A stretch of 64,000 nt of DNA from an uncultured Akkermansia sp. (lineage in GTDB: Bacteria; Verrucomicrobiota; Verrucomicrobiia; Verrucomicrobiales; Akkermansiaceae): assembly GCA_905200945.1 (NCBI GenBank), contig CAJKMG010000001.1, positions 62,001 to 126,000 on the forward strand, written 5' to 3'. The position numbers and the translations under genes were made by a program. The notes below the pieces were generated by a model, which saw only the letters and a list, made by a program, of their open reading frames with translations, made no database searches and was not told the origin of the DNA. Shown here one piece after another: positions 62,701 to 64,000 of the stretch; within the stretch, counting starts at the first letter, position 1, and each line of letters begins with the position of its first letter.

Positions 62701-63295
62701 CATGGTCCTGAAGCTCTACAAAAATATTGTCGTCCCCAAAAATATCCTTTAGCGCCAGAAGGGCTTCCTCCGCTTTTTCAGGCTGGTCATTGAGCAGCCA
62801 CTCATTAAGCGGTCCGGCAATGCATGCTGTACAACAGATGAGTCCCTCATGAAATTCCCGCAGGGTTTCCATATCCACGCGGGGTTTATAGTAAAAGCCT
62901 TCCAAATGGGAACGGGACACCAGCTTAACCAGATTCTGCCATCCGGTTTCATTTTCCGCCAGTAAAAGGAGATGCGTGTATTTACGGCGTCCGGGAAGCT
63001 GTTTTTTCACACTAATGGGCGTAGGAGAGAGGTAAACCTCGCAACCAAAGATAGGCTTTACCTCCTGCTTCCGCGGTCCTTCCGGATGCTCCTTGTTCCA
63101 GGCGGCCACGGATTTATTGAGGCTGTTTGTCTCCATGACCAGTTCAATGGCTCCGAACAGATTGCCGTGATCCGTAACAGCAACGGCGGGCATCCCCATG
63201 CGGGAACACTCAGCAATGAGGTCCTTGATATGGACTGCGCCGTCCAGCAACGAATATTCCGTGTGATTGTGAAGGTGTACGAAGGAACCGGGCAT
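59771..63295 (-). CDS. dnaE: DNA polymerase III alpha subunit
   Basis: DnaE is the replicative polymerase. The 1174-residue protein has the N-terminal PHP domain (FVHLHNHTEYSLLDGAVHIK). The polymerase palm has PDIDIDFCQTRRPEVIDYV near 421 and VGPGRGSAAGSLVAYAM. Helix-hairpin-helix, OB-fold (LEPHELKQKHQIAGMVRSIT) and C-terminal beta-binding parts follow. It is of the DnaE type, without an exonuclease insertion. ATG 63295 (MPGSFVHLHNH) is used; a longer frame to 63370 would overlap the intergenic gap with pyrD. Confidence 0.97.
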   Translation of the reverse strand: MPGSFVHLHNHTEYSLLDGAVHIKDLIAECSRMGMPAVAVTDHGNLFGAIELVMETNSLNKSVAAWNKEHPEGPRKQEVKPIFGCEVYLSPTPISVKKQLPGRRKYTHLLLLAENETGWQNLVKLVSRSHLEGFYYKPRVDMETLREFHEGLICCTACIAGPLNEWLLNDQPEKAEEALLALKDIFGDDNIFVELQDHGMEEQKKCLPELVRIARKTNTPIVATNDVHFLRKEDHDMHDVLICIGTNEKLASPKRMRYSTEVYLKSPEEMREVFHEYPEAVENTLKIAERCNVIIKLDSTSTEKYPEFGTPDGSSREEYLRKVCYKGLEERYGKERVAADKELRDRLDYELGIINQLKFPSYFLITADFINWAKDHDIPVGPGRGSAAGSLVAYAMKITNIDPLRFGLIFERFLNPERVSPPDIDIDFCQTRRPEVIDYVRQKYGERAVSHIITYGTMGAKSVLRDVARVMDMSYADGDRISKLIETGPKVTLQSSYKSNEELRELISSDEGYAELWGYATRLEGLIRNVGVHAAGVVIGDRPLDEHVALTRDDLSDPHAAVVAQCDMSAIYEVGLLKMDFLGLKTLTVMHDAEQYARWRVPEFKLDSVPLDDRETLDLLNRGDTMGVFQLESGGMVDTCRRYGIQKIEDIIDLLALYRPGAMQFMDEMIEVKKGLRQVEYEHPLLEQVSGETYGVMIYQEQVQAAAKLLAGYTLGGADLLRRAMGKKDPAKMAKEKAHFVEGCWKTNQIDEKTATAIFDKIEKFAGYGFNKSHSACYGHISYWTAYLKAHFPVEFLCGLMSNEANNDKIGVFIQEANRMGIEILPPDVNKSMLKFTPEKMPSGRLAVRYGLAAIKNVGEGAMQILLEEREKNGEFSSMEDICNRLDSKSVNKKILESLIRAGALDWTLEPRCVLFERVDLALNGASQVHKDKALGQGSLFDMTFEAPRVKDEPAVPEWSKEQRMGDEKDLLGAYFCGHPLDSMRGVIDAEKYTRIGLIDTLEPHELKQKHQIAGMVRSITPKISKAGRKFAILTLEDFTGSIEVLLWSDVYEKAQEMEGGLEPGVFVSVRANIREDDRTSSKSVAAQSIDPLGGKKRKSKSGDQGPLNIIVSPLRHTRKNLEQIRDILKRYPGRSKVNLTIKDSLGHSQILELDERFRVNRCPELETELSMYN

Positions 63296-63327
63296 GGATG
63301 GATCCTGTAAGCGGTTAATAAAGGAAA

Positions 63328-64000
63328 TCAGCGGAGAACAGGGCATTCGGCCTTCATGGCTTCCACGCATTCCCGGATAAGATCCGGGCCGCGATAAACG
63401 AAGCCGGTATAAAGCTGGACCAGACTGGCCCCTGCCTTAATCTTGGCGACGGCATCCGCCCCGCTCATAATGCCCCCAACGCCAATGATCGGAATACGCC
63501 CTTTCAACTCGGAAGCAAAAGCTCCAATAACTTCCGTGGACCGTTCCGTCAGAGGGGCGCCGGACAGGCCGCCAGATTCTTCATGCCGGGGATTGGCCTC
63601 TACCCCGGCGCGGGAAAGAGTCGTATTCGTAGCAATAAGACCATCCAGTCCCTCATCCAGAAAAACGCGGCTGAGTTCCGCAATATGCTCATCCGTCACA
63701 TCCGGAGCCACTTTCATAAAAATGGGCACATGGCGACCAGTTTCCGCAGCCAGGTTGGACTGCTCTGATTTCAGGGAAGCCAGCAGACGAGCAGCGGGTT
63801 CCGCCGCTTGAAGGTCACGCAGGCCGGGCGTATTGGGAGAAGAGAAATTGATGGCTATATAATCCGCTACAGGCCATGCCGCACGCAGGCAGGTAAGGTA
63901 ATCCTGAGCAGCATCCTCATTGGGAGTTATTTTGTTTTTCCCGATATTGACCCCCAGAACACCGCGGAAACGAGTGGCGGAGCGAATGTTTTCCACTCCG
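63328..64000 (-). CDS. pyrD: dihydroorotate dehydrogenase, C-terminal part (5' end outside window)
   Basis: PyrD oxidises dihydroorotate to orotate. The window holds about 223 C-terminal residues: GVNIGKNK, ADYIAINFSSPNTPGLRDLQ (catalytic Ser region), MKVAPDV, ATNTTLSR, GGLSGAPL and IIGVGGIMSGADAVAKIKAG with AGASLVQLYTGFVYRGP. The motifs fit class 2, the quinone-linked membrane enzyme, which agrees with menaquinone production shown by menB. It ends 32 bp upstream of the dnaE start. Confidence 0.94.
   Translation of the reverse strand, partial: GVENIRSATRFRGVLGVNIGKNKITPNEDAAQDYLTCLRAAWPVADYIAINFSSPNTPGLRDLQAAEPAARLLASLKSEQSNLAAETGRHVPIFMKVAPDVTDEHIAELSRVFLDEGLDGLIATNTTLSRAGVEANPRHEESGGLSGAPLTERSTEVIGAFASELKGRIPIIGVGGIMSGADAVAKIKAGASLVQLYTGFVYRGPDLIRECVEAMKAECPVLR

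Noticed and set aside
1..64000. CRISPR arrays, insertion sequences, tRNA or rRNA genes
   Set aside because: No regularly spaced repeats, transposase motifs, CCA-ended cloverleaf patterns or conserved rRNA stretches were seen by reading; a covariance-model scan would be the proper test.

Overview
The window looks like a chromosomal segment of a mucin-associated Verrucomicrobiota bacterium, most likely Akkermansia. This is an inference from the gene mix: a GH20 beta-hexosaminidase, menaquinone synthesis (MenB), glutamate decarboxylase, a Verrucomicrobia-type PEP-CTERM protein, many small Cys-Gly-Gly lipoproteins, and starts that mostly lack a clear Shine-Dalgarno. No rRNA, tRNA, CRISPR array or insertion sequence was recognised. 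About 45 protein genes are described; the first (a TonB receptor) and the last (pyrD) are cut by the window edges.

Layout. 0-13.8 kb is mostly housekeeping and envelope: TonB-dependent receptor, prephenate dehydrogenase, an LplT/Aas-like transporter-acyltransferase, dCMP deaminase, OsmC protein, DsbD, an SGNH esterase, and mutS followed by a DnaQ-like exonuclease. 13.8-23.8 kb is the most unusual stretch: a sigma-54 activator with an unassigned N-terminal domain, a small coupled ORF, an XRE repressor, an ankyrin-repeat protein, a DUF262-HNH (GmrSD-type) nuclease, a DUF4236/membrane-protein operon and an AT-rich PEP-CTERM protein. It carries three consensus sigma-54 promoters, two of them back-to-back around a 143-bp control region. 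A CCCC-N7-GGGG-type operator lies in front of xre, the nuclease gene and the DUF4236 operon. I read this as an accessory, possibly defensive, locus under dual sigma-54/XRE control.

24-31.8 kb holds rsfS-ftsH, a two-gene ATPase + PD-(D/E)XK nuclease pair with overlapping reading frames (a second candidate defence module), menB and two membrane proteins. 31.9-42.4 kb is envelope and export: a TolC-like lipoprotein, small lipoproteins, an HlyD-ABC-FtsX operon, a very large TerB-like/ABC-2 protein and a short DUF6941-like protein. 42.5-56 kb has an SDR, a GH75-like hydrolase, a squalene/phytoene synthase coupled to a GAF sigma-54 activator, a ClC transporter, an outer-membrane barrel, the GH20 enzyme and an operon led by a beta-propeller protein. 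56-64 kb has a 1.1-kb non-coding stretch, gadB, a GNAT acetyltransferase, dnaE and partial pyrD.
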